64,000 bases of DNA from Basidiobolus ranarum (Eukaryota; Basidiobolomycota; Basidiobolomycetes; Basidiobolales): assembly GCA_040143965.1 (NCBI GenBank), contig JASJQH010006879.1:1-64000 (forward strand), given 5' to 3'. The notes beneath the pieces are model-generated. The model was not told the DNA's origin and searched no databases. It worked only from the letters and a program-made list of their open reading frames with translations. Position 1 is the stretch's first letter; each line of letters starts with the position of its first letter. A program made the position numbers and the translations under genes. Positions 33,011-45,142 of the stretch are shown piece after piece.

Positions 33011-34320
33011 ATGGACATTCAAACTCTTTTTGGTGTTAAGGACAAAGTTGTTCTTGTAACTGGAGGAGGACGTGGGTAAGAATTAGACCTACTTTATCAA
33101 TGTTGTATAGACCTTTTTGTCACAAATTAACCCCTACTATTATAGTATTGGTTTGATGATAGCTCAGGTACGTATCAAGGTGTGAGTTATTTGAACGAAT
33201 TATTCTTTACGAAAAAAACTACTCTTTAGGCTTATGTTGCCAATGGAGCCAAAGTATATATCTCTTCTCGTTCCAAGGATGTCTGTGATAAAGTAGCTAG
33301 TCAACTTAACAAAGAAGGACCTGGACAATGCCTTAGTGTTCCTGCAGATTTACAACATTTGGAGGAAGTTAAAAAGCTTGCCAAAGAAATAGAGAAACGT
33401 GAAGGAAGTAAGTTGCCACCTTGATACGAGCCTTTAAGTAAATATTTTGCTAACATATCTTATAGAACTACATATCCTTGTTAATAATGCTGGAGCAAAT
33501 GTAAAGAATACTTTAGTACTGGCCATTGTTCTCTTTATATGCTTATAGTTTTTTGAATTATTTAGTGGGGAGCACCATTGGATTCATATCCTGACGAAGC
33601 TTTTGAGGTTAATACTTTAACTACTGATTATTTTCAAGTCGTATAAGAAGCTAAATTTTCAAAAACAATTATAGAAAGTCATGAATCTTAACTTGAAGCG
33701 TGTATTCAGTCTTACACAAGCGTATGTGTGATCGGTATCAATTTGGAGATGGTATTAAGAGCTAAACTCTTTATTTTATCTCAGAGTTATTCCTTTACTT
33801 GAAAAGACAGCGTCTCAAGATGATCCCGCCAGAGTTATTAATATTGGTTCGGTTGATGGTAATTTACTAATACTTTAATCAACTGTCATATAAAATTATA
33901 TCCTAATTAGAGTGGAATATTAGGAATTCGTGTTCCTGCATTGGAAACCTTTGCATACTCAGCTAGTAAGGCTGCTTTACATCATATGACTCAGGTATTG
34001 GCCAGTCATCTTGGTTCACGATTCATTACAGTCAATGCTATTGCTCCCGGGCCTTTTGAAAGCAAAATGATGAAAGCCACTTTAAGCAAGCACAGAGATG
34101 CCATTGAAGGTAGCAACCCATTGAAGAGAATCGGAAGACCATCTGACATTGGAGGTAACTATAGCTTTTTGCATTCCATCCAACAATGGTGAAAGAGATT
34201 TTGATATTCTTAACACGAATAATAGGAACTTGTATCTACCTATCCTCTCGTGCTGGAGCCTACACCAACGGCGCTATTATTACCAATGATGGAGGTGCTG
34301 TTGTGAGTGCAAAATTGTAA
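33011..34320 (+). CDS. Short-chain dehydrogenase/reductase
   Basis: Around nine short exons from MDIQTLFGVKDKVVLVTGGGRG to GGAVVSAKL. The Rossmann cofactor motif TGGGRGIG is completed across the first intron; NNAGAN, the catalytic Ser in INIGSVDG, and the Tyr-x-x-x-Lys in FAYSASKAALHH are all present. NAIAPGPFESKM and ITNDGGAV are typical of the C-terminal region. Total length is about 265 residues, normal for classical SDRs, with NADP preference suggested by the arginine in SSRSKDV. Related proteins reduce 3-oxoacyl or similar carbonyl substrates; substrate cannot be assigned. The neighbouring CoA-transferase gene suggests, without proof, CoA-thioester metabolism. Confidence 0.88.
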
Positions 34321-34724
34321 TTTACTGGAGTTCATTAAAAGACTCACTGTCCTCACTTCTGTTGAATAAAATTATTTGTTCTTTGACTTCAATTATATCA
34401 GTGGCCAAGAGTATAGATTCAACAGATAGTGTACAGTGTATAGCAGTGTATACGATAGCTATCGAGTCTTTAGCATTGTGACCATCGAATGATTTAAATC
34501 AAGCTGCATCTATAGATTAACTTTAATATATTTTCTTAATTGGGAAATGCTTGTTGTGTTCAGGGTTGGGAGGATACGACCATTCACCATTTATAGTAAA
34601 ATCCATCTTGGAATAGAAATGAGTCAAGATTACGAGGATTCAAAGTCGAAGTAGTTATTTCTACGGTGACGGTGACTTTTTCTACAACATTCACTCCTTT
34701 CTTTGCTCCTTAACATCAAGAAAA
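34321..34724. other. Intergenic region
   Basis: SDR 3' UTR and CoA-transferase promoter; no frame or repeat recognised. Confidence 0.4.
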
Positions 34725-36597
34725 ATGACCATAACTCAATTATTGAAGCGTCAGCTAAGTAAGTCTAGTCACCATAATATTGCTCACTAAAAATTATTAA
34801 AGTGAACTTTTCCTTCGGTTGACAAAGGTACGGGAAAAATAAAGCCTCTTCAAGGTATTCGAGTACTGGAAATGGGTCAGGTAAGAACTACTATGGTTCC
34901 TATACGAATATTTATTTGAATGGTCATTCTTTGACTGGATTTTAGTAATGACAGGAATATTAACCGCTCTTTACTAGCTAATTGCTGGACCCTTTACTGG
35001 TACTATCCTAGGATATTATGGCGCAGGTAAGTTCAGAAAGATTCCAAGATATTTATTTATATATATTCACTAGTTTGACCTTTGGAGTTAGAAGTGGTAA
35101 AATCAAGAATATCTCTCAACTCCCTACCTTACTCTACTTAACCTTGTTAAATCATCAAGATTAAAGTAGAGCCCATTCGAGGCGGTGATCCAATCAGAAT
35201 ATGGAGAGATTTGGATAAAGATGGCGTGTCTCCATGGTTTCGTTCACTTGGAAGAAATAAGAAATCATGCACTATTGATCTGAAGACATCTCAAGGACAA
35301 GAGTAAGTGAACACATGAGCCTATCGTTACTGGTTAAATATTCATATTTTGTTTAAGATTAGTCAAACAATTGGCTCAGAAGTCAGATGTATTAATTGAG
35401 AACTTTCGACCTAATACAATGGAGAAATGGGGCTTAGGTCCAGGTAAAGGATCTCACCAACCCTTCGATGATATTCTTCTTTTAATCCATTTTACTTTCT
35501 ATTGGAAACAGATGAGATTTACAAACTTAACCCAGATTTGGTTTATACAAGAGTTTCAGGGTATGGACAAACTGGCCCTTATTCCAGCCGTCCAGGATTT
35601 GCGTCTGTGTGTGAGGTAGGGTCTTGGAATCAAGCACATCCAAGCCGATAGAAAACTCACCTCAATTTCTATTGCAGGGAATGGGTGGATTCAGATACGT
35701 CAACGGATTTCCAGGTGAAGCACCAGTTCGACCTAATATGAGTTTAGGTGATTCTTTGGCTGGGCTTCATGCAGCCCTTGGCGTTTTACTAGGATTGATA
35801 GCAAGGGACAAGTTGAAAAAAGAACAGTTTCTCAATCCAAGTAGTGGAACCAGCAAAACTGGACAAGTAGTAGATGTAGCAATTTATGAAAGTGTATTCA
35901 ATATGATGGAATCTATTGTACCCGACTATGACAGATTTGGAAAGGTCAATCATACGAAATAATAATATGCTATCGACTCTTCATTAATTCTGTGATATTA
36001 GGTTAGAGAAGCTTCTGGAACTACCTTGACTGGAATTGTACCTACCAATGTGTATCAGTGCAAAGATGAGAAATTCGTCATCATCGGTGGAAATGGTGAC
36101 TCTATTTACAAGAGATTGATGACCACTGCGGGAAGACCCGACCTGGTAAGTCAAAGCCCTCGTTAACACAGGATATCTCTTAATGATGAACTTTCTTCTC
36201 CCAGACAACAAAAGATTATGAAAATAATGCGGATAGAGTTAAACACCAGTCTGTAATTGATGGAGCTATTTCCGATTGGACAAGAAGTCTCACCTCCTCT
36301 CAAGTACTTGAACATCTAGACATCGCTAACGTACCAGCTGGTAGAATTTATAATGCTGAAGATATTGTTACAGACGAGCAATACAAATCACGAAACATGA
36401 TAGAAACAGTCGATGTAAATGGATCCCCTTTGAAAATCCCTGCTATAACTCCTAAGCTTTCCGAAACTCCGGGATCAACCGAATGGGCTGGCCCTGATTT
36501 GGGTCAACATAATCGAGAGGTTTTCCTAGAACTGCTCGGCATCCCAGAGGAGAAGGTGAACCAGTTGGTAAAGGAAAATGTCATCGGTAAATTATAA
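34725..36597 (+). CDS. Class III (family III) CoA-transferase, SUGCT-like
   Basis: About nine exons from MTITQLLKRQLS, which looks like a mitochondrial presequence. LQGIRVLEMGQLIAGPFTG, then VIKVEPIRGGDPIR, RNKKSCTIDLK, LIENFRPNTMEKWGLGP and SGYGQTGPYSSRPGFASVCEG follow the family order. The catalytic Asp is in NMSLGDSLAGLHAALG. The C-terminal part carries VPAGRIYNAEDIVTDEQY and closes with TPKLSETPGSTEWAGPDLGQHN. Family III enzymes move CoA between carboxylic acids; the closest animal member is succinate-hydroxymethylglutarate CoA-transferase in mitochondria. The intron between YGA and EVIKVEP contains an unspliced-looking long tract (35030-35160), so that exon edge is approximate. Confidence 0.9.
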
Positions 36598-37152
36598 CAG
36601 AGTGGTCACTGATCAGCATTTTGGCATTGCATAATAAAAGGTTTTGAAAGATATATACACTTAGCATTCAATTCAATACTTGCATGATTTATTATCTATC
36701 CATTCACTTTTGACCTGCCATATTGCCTCTGATTCGTGTACACGTCAACTAGGATTTGTTTACAGTTATGCAATTAACGAATGGAAAAATGAAAATGTTC
36801 CAATTTACTGCCAAGATTCCATTCTCTTAGATTCCTATTACTAAATATAAGCTGCAGTGTTGATGTCATAGCTGGTAACGATGTTGATAATGTTCAACTA
36901 GGTTGTGTCAAATGTCTTTCCACTAGTGGCTTACACTTTGATGCAAAATCTTTCAAGTATTGAGTCAGCATTTCACTGCGCACATATACTATGCTGAGTT
37001 CGAAATAGAGTTCTATGGCATCATACGCTTTTCAGTGTAATATCTATATAAGCCCATAGTGTTGCGAAAATCATGAATATTCAATTAACCATTTAACTGA
37101 TATACCCCTCAAAGGGCTTCTTTAGCTACACTTCATCTTCCTTCCTCTAGAA
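36598..37152. other. Intergenic region
   Basis: CoA-transferase 3' UTR and promoter of the GPI-protein gene; nothing recognised beyond AT-rich sequence. Confidence 0.4.
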
Positions 37153-38517
37153 ATGTTTAAACCAAGTGCAGCGCTTCTTTTTTTGTTTACTCTTAACCTA
37201 CTACACAGAGAAATCATTGCAGCCAACAATGACGGTAATGTTCCTTGATATGATCTATAATTCAGTCTAGTTTCTAATTGGATTTAAATCTGTAGCATGC
37301 AATGCCCAATGTATTGGATCCTCTGACACAAACTGTATCAATAATTGCCAAGGTTATTATATTTACTATGCCTTAATTTCCCAGGTAATTTAGACTAACA
37401 ATGAAATATACAATCTTTAGCTCAAACTTCACTAAACTGTGCGAAAGAATGTAACGACCCTGTTCCAAGTGTTCAAGCTACCTGTATTAAGCGTTGCTTT
37501 GAAGACAACTCTCAAGATCAGAATCCAAATACTGTTTCATCCGCCCCAGAATCTTACATAACTGTGGTATTAACATCCAATATTCCTGTGGAAGCAACAA
37601 AAACACTTGGTCCTTTAAGTATCCTTCCAGCTGTAAGTGGAGAGGTATCCATTCAAACCATCAACCCTGCAAGTGTGCCATCAGCAACGAGTTATGCCAG
37701 CACCCAAACAATAACCCAGAGCATCTCCTCTGCTTCTTACGATGCAACAGTTACAGCAACCCAAACAGTTGCTCCTAGTATTAGTGGGAACGGTGGCGGT
37801 AATGGCTCCATTAATACCAATACGAATACGAATACTGAAGAATCGTCAACAACGGCTTTAGTAGCACCAATACCCACGAACAATAATCCTCCAGATCAAG
37901 GTCAAAATCCATTTGGAACTGGAGTATTTAGTACATTTATATTTCCAAGTGGAAACGGTGGTGGTGCGGGAATCGCACCCACTCCTGTGCCAATAATTAC
38001 TGATCAGCCACAAATACCTACCATTGACGCTACAAATATTCCAACTGATCCTCTTCCACCTAACCAACCAAACCCCACAAATGCGCCAGCCAATCCACCG
38101 ACTAACCAACCCTCAAATATCCCAAATAATCAGCCTAACCCAGTAACAAACGTTCCGACGAACTCTCCTAACCCCAACGCTAACGCACCTAGCAATATAC
38201 CAACTCCTGATCAAACTGTTCCTCCACAGTCGCCTATACAATCAACAGTGGATCGAGCCCCAAGTCAAATTAACACTCCAGTAAATACACCTACTGGTCA
38301 GAATAACAACTCTGGGGAAGGAAATACTCCATCACCTACAGAAATTCATACAAGTGATACGCCACAAACTTCATTCCTTAACCCAGCTTCAGCGTCAACT
38401 GCAGGAAATATCCGACCATCAGTAGCAATGAATTCAGCTGCCACCAATACCAGAATCACAATTCTAACCATTTGTGTTAGTCTCTTATGGATGTATACCA
38501 CACTTCATTATCAGTAA
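37153..38517 (+). CDS. GPI-anchored Ser/Thr/Pro/Asn-rich cell-wall protein with cysteine head
   Basis: Three exons. MFKPSAALLFLFTLNLLHREIIA is a signal peptide. A short cysteine-rich head (CNAQC, CINNC, CAKECN, CIKRCFED) gives eight or nine cysteines, formed by joining small exons; this is not a recognisable CFEM domain. A long stalk follows, rich in Thr, Ser and repeated Asn-Pro motifs (NPTNAPANPPTNQPSNIPNN). The C-terminus ends STAGNIRPSVAMNS then a hydrophobic stretch (ITILTICVSLLWMYTTL), as for GPI attachment. Surface localisation is inferred from this layout. The second intron's acceptor is the less certain splice site. Confidence 0.8.
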
Positions 38518-38578
38518 TAATAGAATGTGTCTTTATTTAAAATTCCAATGTGGTCAACTAAGTTATTTATCATCATGA

Positions 38579-39070
38579 TTATATCAACAATATCGTAACA
38601 AATAAAAAACATACAGAAACAATACTCCTTTCGAAGGTGATACTTGCATCAGAGCTACTTAAACCTACGCTTGGTCGTAGGTCTCCCGCCGTACTGACTG
38701 TCACAGTTAGCGAAGGAACATCCGTAACTACGGTCCCAGCCAGAGAAGAAGTTGCTCTTCCAATCGTAGAGGTGCCATCACCAGTTGTGGAATCTGGGAT
38801 GGTAGTAGTTTCCCGACCGGCAGGGGCATTTGTGGTGGTAGATATATCAGAGGCCTGGGTTTTAGTAACTTCTTGGGTATGAGTTTTGCTTCCTTTTCCT
38901 TTGCCCTTCGTAGTTTTGGGTTTCTCTGAGAACAATGTTGCCATTTGTGCCACGGGAAGGGTCGATGTAAAGACAATGGTAGTCAGACCAGAGACTTGAG
39001 ATGTTACTGGATCATTTTGCGCACTGATGAAGGATATTCCTAACAATGTAAGAAGAAGAGAGAGCTTCAT
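38579..39070 (-). CDS. Small GPI-anchored cell-wall protein
   Basis: Single exon, 163 residues. MKLSLLLTLLGISFISAQ is a signal peptide; the body is Thr/Ser-rich with a Lys/Gly patch (TTKGKGKGSKT); the C-terminus STAGDLRPSVGLSS then FERSIVSVCFLFVTILLI is a GPI signal. The STAG-x-x-RPSV block directly preceding the GPI region also ends the neighbouring convergent gene, so the two are related in their anchor region. The genes' stop codons are only about 60 bp apart. Confidence 0.82.
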   Translation of the reverse strand: MKLSLLLTLLGISFISAQNDPVTSQVSGLTTIVFTSTLPVAQMATLFSEKPKTTKGKGKGSKTHTQEVTKTQASDISTTTNAPAGRETTTIPDSTTGDGTSTIGRATSSLAGTVVTDVPSLTVTVSTAGDLRPSVGLSSSDASITFERSIVSVCFLFVTILLI

Positions 39071-39725
39071 TATTCAGCAACAGTGAATCAATAGTAACGC
39101 GTTAGAGTAGGAACCAAAACATATTTAAGTATTGTGTTCACAGTGACGATTCAGCATTTGTTACGAATCGATGGCAAAAATAGCATTCTATTCTGCCAAT
39201 AATGAGATCGGAAGACAAGGTAGAAAGAGGAGACATTGAAATAGACGAAAGTGTGGGTCACTTCAAGCCTATATTGGCAACGTTTAAAACGGTCTATTTT
39301 TCGATCACGCCTGTCGATATAGGCCAATCGTTGCCAGTTACTCAGGGATATTCCCACACTTTGGTCATAATAATAGATTGTTGTATCGGTTTCTATTTCA
39401 GATTTTTATTAACGCTGGGGGAAATCGTCGGAGAAATTGACATTACATTCTTAACCAGGCTAGTTGCATTATTAACATTTTATCCAGAATTAGCTTCCAT
39501 CGAAATGAGGGCCTGAGTTTCATGGCCATTTAGCCTTTTGGAGTACAAATGAATTCTGTCTGTACTCTTTTTTTTTGTACAAACAAATCGGACCCATTTG
39601 TGCGATCAAATATTTGGAAAATTGGTGCCTTATTGAGTTCGAATATTCTGGGTCCAAATTTTTCTATTACTTGGAAGCCTTTTTAACCTATTATCAGTCA
39701 TTCGAAGTCTGAGAATTCCTACGTT
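39071..39725. other. Divergent intergenic region with imperfect inverted repeat
   Basis: Holds promoters of the small GPI gene and the PQ-loop gene, with an imperfect hairpin at 39248-39362 described separately. Confidence 0.45.
39248..39362. repeat. Imperfect inverted repeat, ~34-bp arms
   Basis: AAAGTGTGGG at 39248 pairs with CCCACACTTT near 39353, and TGGCAACG near 39275 with CGTTGCCA near 39330, leaving a loop of about 50 bp. The arm centres do not pair. No target-site duplication or transposase is evident. Confidence 0.6.
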
Positions 39726-41123
39726 ATGTGGAATTCACAAAACAACCTTTGGGCATCGCAGGCATGTGGTTATGCTTCCATATGTTTTTGGGTGGTGGTA
39801 TTTACACCGTAAGTTTCAAGGTTCCCATTAGCTTTATGAGATATAAACTGAACATTTGTGTCATTCAAACAGTCAATTATATGAAAATTGGAAACGTAAG
39901 AATAGTAACTCCTTATCGCTGACATTCGTTGCCATTTGGATAGCTGGTGATGTATTTAACTTAATCGGCGCTTACCTTCAACAGTTATTACCTACTATGG
40001 TATTTTATTAGTTTATTTAAATGTTTTTACCATTTTTTCCCAAACTCATTATTTGAAAGCTTTTCTTGGCTTTTTATTACTCTTTAGCCGACGTAATCCA
40101 TTTTCTATATTTAACCACTTGGATGAAGTGTTGGCTTTATTTCTAACCTCTCTATAGGTCATCCTTCTTTTTCAAGTTATATATTACCGGCGCTTTGGAT
40201 TCTACGAAGATGAGGAGCAATCTGCTCTAATTCATAGTAGACGTAATTCATATGATACCATTACAAGTAGTGTAGAAGACACCGTTAGGAGAAGAAACAA
40301 TAGTTGGCTATATGTGATATTGCCGATTATATGCCTAGCGACCTTGGGAATTATAGGCTTTAGCTTGAGGCACACATTTAGTATAGAAGATCAAAATCTA
40401 GACCCAAATTTCATTACATTTGACTCGTTCTTGGCCAGTGTAGGATTTTGTTTTAGTGCTCTCGATTATCGCATATATATTTACTTCGAGGCTGACTAGA
40501 GCTTGATGATTTTCTTTTTAGGGAGCCGTAAATCTTCCGAGTGATGCGGAAATTTCACTTGTTCCCCAGATATTTGGTTGGATTTCAGCTATACTTTATG
40601 GTAGGAAGTCTAGACTCCACTCTCTTAGTATGTTCAATATACTCATCTCTAGTACCTTAGTTGGGGCACGCATTCCGCAAATATGGAAAAATTACCAAGA
40701 TAAATCTTGTGATGGTCTCTCTTGGATCATGTTTGCACTCTGTTTGCTCGGGAACGTGACATATGTTGGGGTAGGTAGATGCTAGACTGGCTATGTTGAC
40801 TCGGTACTAAACTCTTTTCAAGTCCATTCTCTTCTATTCAACAGAAAATCAATACATACTAAAAAACTTGGCTTGGCTCGTTGGAAGGTATGGACAGCCA
40901 ATACTGTTATTGTCCAGAGTTGATTCTAACTATATACTTTAATAGCGGAGGGACGTTGTTCTTTGACTTCACGGTAAGTAGAGATATCTTGATTCGACTT
41001 GTGAGATGCATGAACTAAGCGAGTGTCTAGATTTTTTATCAATTTTGGATTTATCGAGGAATCAAGCGCAACGCCGATGGATACAGCATATATTCCACTA
41101 CTGAAAGTGTTCTTACAGTATAA
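39726..41123 (+). CDS. PQ-loop vacuolar cationic amino-acid transporter (Ypq1/PQLC2-like)
   Basis: About seven exons from MWNSQNNLWASQACGYAS, joined to ICFWVVVFTPQLYENWKRKNSNSLSLTFVAIWIAGDVFNLIGAYLQQLLPTM in pieces. The first PQ-loop (TPQ) and the second (ARIPQIWKNYQDKSCDGLSWIMFALCLLGN in pieces) match this seven-helix family. A hydrophilic middle loop (ALIHSRRNSYDTI..., residues ~115-150) separates the two halves, as in Ypq proteins. The yeast proteins and animal PQLC2 (SLC66A1) export arginine and lysine from the vacuole or lysosome. The end, RNADGYSIYSTTESVLTV, is a polar tail. The small exons near 40870-41000 are the least certain. Confidence 0.85.
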
Positions 41124-42194
41124 TTTTCACCGTACTCGTAGTCCATAATAGCATATAATATTTATTTCTAATGTTTACCCAAACCCTAATTCGCTCAACA
41201 ATGCATTAATCTTGTGTGGTTCGTGTAAATAGCATACCCGTCCTTTATTTATTTCTTGCTATTAAACCTCACAGATGCCACTTTGGTACTATATTACTAC
41301 ACTTCCTGACTCACGTTAAAAATACCAAGCAATGCAATTTGACCATGTAACATGATCTCAATACTTATTCACCTTTTGTGGGCTATTTTTACAACGTTGA
41401 TATAATTAACTAACATTCCCCTTATTTGCTTAGCCTGAACTAACCAAGCGACAGTGCGACTGAAACACAGGCTAATCAGCATCATAACTTTGTTGCCAAC
41501 GAGAAGTGCTTACGAAAGGATTGTTTCATTCTGGAATTCACTATAGTGCCTGCCATCACTATGATATATAGCGTGTTTACTCTCTTTGCTCTGTTAACGT
41601 CACATTGTCAGTGTCTTATTTTTAACAGTTAGTCCAGAAATAGATTCAATGCAACCTTTCAAGTAAAACAAGACATTATTTACAATCAACCCCACAGTTG
41701 ATCGTTCAGCTCTAGGTACGTTCAGGAGATACACTGCTTCCATAAATCCCATTACAACTCTCCAATCCTTTCGCAAACCTAATATTAAACGTTGGCGTTT
41801 CGCAGTCATAGAGTATTCTCTCTCCACTTGAAAATGAATGAACCAAGACCCTACTCTTATCTGATTGAATGCGTAGTTATCAAAAATTTCCATCATCTTA
41901 CGTTTCACTGGCTATATTATGTTCGCAAATACTGGCCATTCGTTAATTTTACACTTCACCAATGATTGTGTTTATTACATTGATCTACAAGGGTAAAAAT
42001 CGCGACGTATTAAGTAAAGCTAGACCGGGTTCGTGTTGTTTAGAGGTGGAGTTGGGAAATGGTCATTTATAAAGCACTTGGGGCTATGGCAAGACGATCA
42101 TTTTGTCATTTCATTTCATTCTTTTCTTTACAATTTTGCCTTGTCTCCTTTGCGCCGCAAGATATCCCATTAGATTTCAAGAAATCATGCAAGC
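41124..42194. other. Intergenic region
   Basis: About 1 kb between two plus-strand genes. A 102-codon minus frame at 41600-41908 has no recognisable features and is probably chance. No repeat or RNA gene seen. Confidence 0.4.
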
Positions 42195-43978
42195 ATGGCT
42201 GCATCATATTCCCCATTTCAAATTAGCCTAAAAACCATCATTTTTGTATTACTATTACTTTTATCTCATACCAGTAATCTGAGCGAGGCTGCATTAACTT
42301 TATACCGGCCTGATTTCACACCGAGTCTTACCGTGGAGAACACAGATATGATATATTCGAACAGCACCGGATATAATCGCATTACAGGCCCTATTTACAT
42401 GGCTCAATTCACACCAGAAAAGAGATGTTTTCTCGAAGATTATCCAGTGAACAGTTCGATCTTTCTCGTACCCTTTTCGACTGCTCAACAGTTTGGTTGC
42501 GAAACATATGCAGATGTTATTCATATGAATAGGTGGACAAATCAAAGTGAATACACCAATCATATTCCCCGAGTGGTTGTTTTCACTTCTATGAATGGTG
42601 GAACTCCAGGGATTGGTGAGTATCTCGCAGGTTCTATCCAAGTGTTGTCCAGTGCATTACCCAGTCTCACACTCGTCACGCCGGAAAGCATGGATATGTT
42701 AGTAAGGGAGCTCCAACCTGGATGCTATGCACAGATCACTGAAGGTAATGCGAATTACATTACATATCGTCCTCATACCTTTTGCTAATAGCCCCTTAAA
42801 GATCCTGGACCATGGGCCAGACTTAAAGACTCTAAGCAACTCTTGTGTTACACCATCATAGTCAACCTATTATTTGGGATCCTTATTCTTGTTTCAGCCA
42901 GAGGGTTATTCAGAGTATTTACTACGCTCTCAGATCGTTGGATGACAGGGAACGCGAGGTTTTATGTATATCCGGGAATTATGTGGATTTCCTTGTGTAA
43001 GTTGTAGCATATTGATTGTAAATGACCCATGTGATTTATCTAACATGAAAGACTTCAAGTTAACATCATCATGATGGATATAGACCCTTTTGAATTGAAA
43101 GAAAGCTCCTTTTCTACTCCGATCCGTTCCCTGCTAGTCCTAGGTGGATATTTTGGCATGTGCTGTACTTATGCAGTAATTCTTAATTCATGGTAAATAA
43201 GTATATGCATACACTGTCATCGATACATTAGATTACTGATGGATCTCGTGTAGGATCAAACTTTGTGGGCAGTTGAACCTTCGAATCCATAAAGGAGGTC
43301 GATTCTTGAAATCACTTTCTATTCCATTTAGAGGGATCGCAATACTGAGTTTACCATTATACTTGATCAACATTGTGGGGGCGGTGCTTCGGGTTGTTCC
43401 TGGTATGCCCAATTGGATTCGAGAATTCAATCAAATCATGACTCTGATATTGATTGTTGTAAGCGTGCTTGAGGGAATCGGGTTTATGGTATTTGGTTAT
43501 TTGATGGTGTTCACTTTATTCCAATTCCATAATGAACAACATGCTGAGCTCCGTCTATCCAGACTTAAAACTGCAAAGAAGGTAATTGAATGTCATACTA
43601 TTGATATGCAGTGCATTATTTTAATATTAAATTGTGTAGCTAATCATGATGACAACTGCACTGACTACCGGATTATACTTATGGGGAGTGGTACTAATTC
43701 TGGTGTTTACACAGCAACCATCTATTGGGAATTTTTGGATCACACGAACTATACAAGACTTCGGAACCATCCTCTCCTCATCCGCACTCCTCCATGTATT
43801 ACATCAAAAGTCATTTACATCTGAGATTGAAGCGCTTGAAGAAGAGGATTTTAAAGTGAGTTCTGGTAGCGTCACTTCAAAGCGAGAATCCAAACTTTGT
43901 ACGGTAGACGTGAAATGGGATTCTTGGAGTATAGATTCACTGAGTAGTGAAGAACTCACAGATATAGCATGTACATAA
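42195..43978 (+). CDS. Orphan receptor-like membrane protein with luminal domain
   Basis: Five exons or so. MAASYSPFQISLKTIIFVLLLLL is a signal peptide. The luminal part (residues ~30-190; FTPEKRCFLEDYPVNSSIFLVPFSTAQQFGCET) has the paired-cysteine and V-x-F-T hydrophobic strand pattern of PA-like domains, a tentative reading. After DPGPWARLKDSKQL six to seven helices follow: YTIIVNLLFGILILVSARG, YPGIMWISLYLLQVNIIM, SLLVLGGYFGMCCTYAV, IAILSLPLYLINIVGAVL, LILIVVSVLEGIGFMVFGYLMVF, LTTGLYLWGVVLILVFTQ, and a last one. The C-terminus is acidic and Ser-rich (ALEEEDFKVSSGSVTS). No family could be named. Confidence 0.65.
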
Positions 43979-45142
43979 TATTGCCTACTACTGCTTAATA
44001 CATATGGCTCCTATTATCACCACTTGAATAAAGTTATTCCACTTAAATTACAAGGATAAGGTCAGTCTGGGACTATCTTAATTCGTTTGTTAAATAGGTT
44101 CTGTCTGTTGTACAGTGAATGCCAAGTTGTGAGTATGCACTTGTTCTCGAAATTCGTGCTACACTCGGCACAGTCCCAGAACCATTTACTGCTGGATTAG
44201 GAATGTTCTGGTAGAGCACGTGGACTAAGAAATTGCCTTCACACCTATACCTATAGTGCTTTCGATGGTGACTGCCATCCAAAATAGTAAAAGGTCACGG
44301 CCACATGTACATACTACGTTATGCACCCATTTTTCCGTCAATTCTAGAGAGAAACTCTTCAACCTCCGTAAATATCAATAATCTAGCAATTTAAGAACCG
44401 ATATGAAGGCAGATATGAATTCTATTAAATATCGAAATCATTCAGTGAATGTGATGAATCACCCCATACGCATAGTGTTTCACCTCTCCATCAATTTCAC
44501 CTCTTTCAAACATGTTGACATATTATAGATTATCCCGACTTGATGCTAGTTCACTTGAAACAATCCCCAATCACTGAGCTATAGAAAATATGGTCTTCAT
44601 TTTCTGCATATTTTCCAATGATCATTGGCGTCAATAAACTTTATATTTCTATATATCTTATTAATACACCATATATGGAAAATATCTGATTATTTTTCAT
44701 CATGGACCAATGATGTGGCGATTATGTAAGTATTAGTTCAGGATATAGCCAGAAATATGTCCAATGGGGTGGTGGTAAAGGCCCAGGTCCAAGTCACATG
44801 AATGGTCACGCCGATATTTTAGATATTGAACTTAACAAGGATATAAGCCTCATAATTGTATCGAAAGTCATCAGATTTTTCAGCACTCAACACTCCTGTT
44901 CTCGCAACCTTCTCGACAACTGTTTCAACGCTTTGCTTAGGACTTCTTGTTCCAAAACTGCTTATTTGATTACACCAATCTCTTATTCGCCTTTCGGGAT
45001 TAATTCAGAAACATAAACATCCTTAAATAAGCTTGATTCTTCGTTAAAACTACCTATTCGCATTCTTAGGCTTTTAAAAACTTCTCTTCTATTGAAAAAC
45101 CTCCCATATTCTATACTTTCCTCAGACAATAACTACTTCATA
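43979..45142. other. Intergenic region upstream of antizyme
   Basis: Over 1.1 kb without a recognised gene. A 72-codon plus frame at 44798-45016 could be an upstream ORF in the antizyme leader or noise. No repeat recognised. Confidence 0.4.

Noticed and set aside
41600-41908. 102-codon minus frame in the gap after the PQ-loop gene
   Set aside because: No motif, signal peptide or splice-supported extension; composition looks random.
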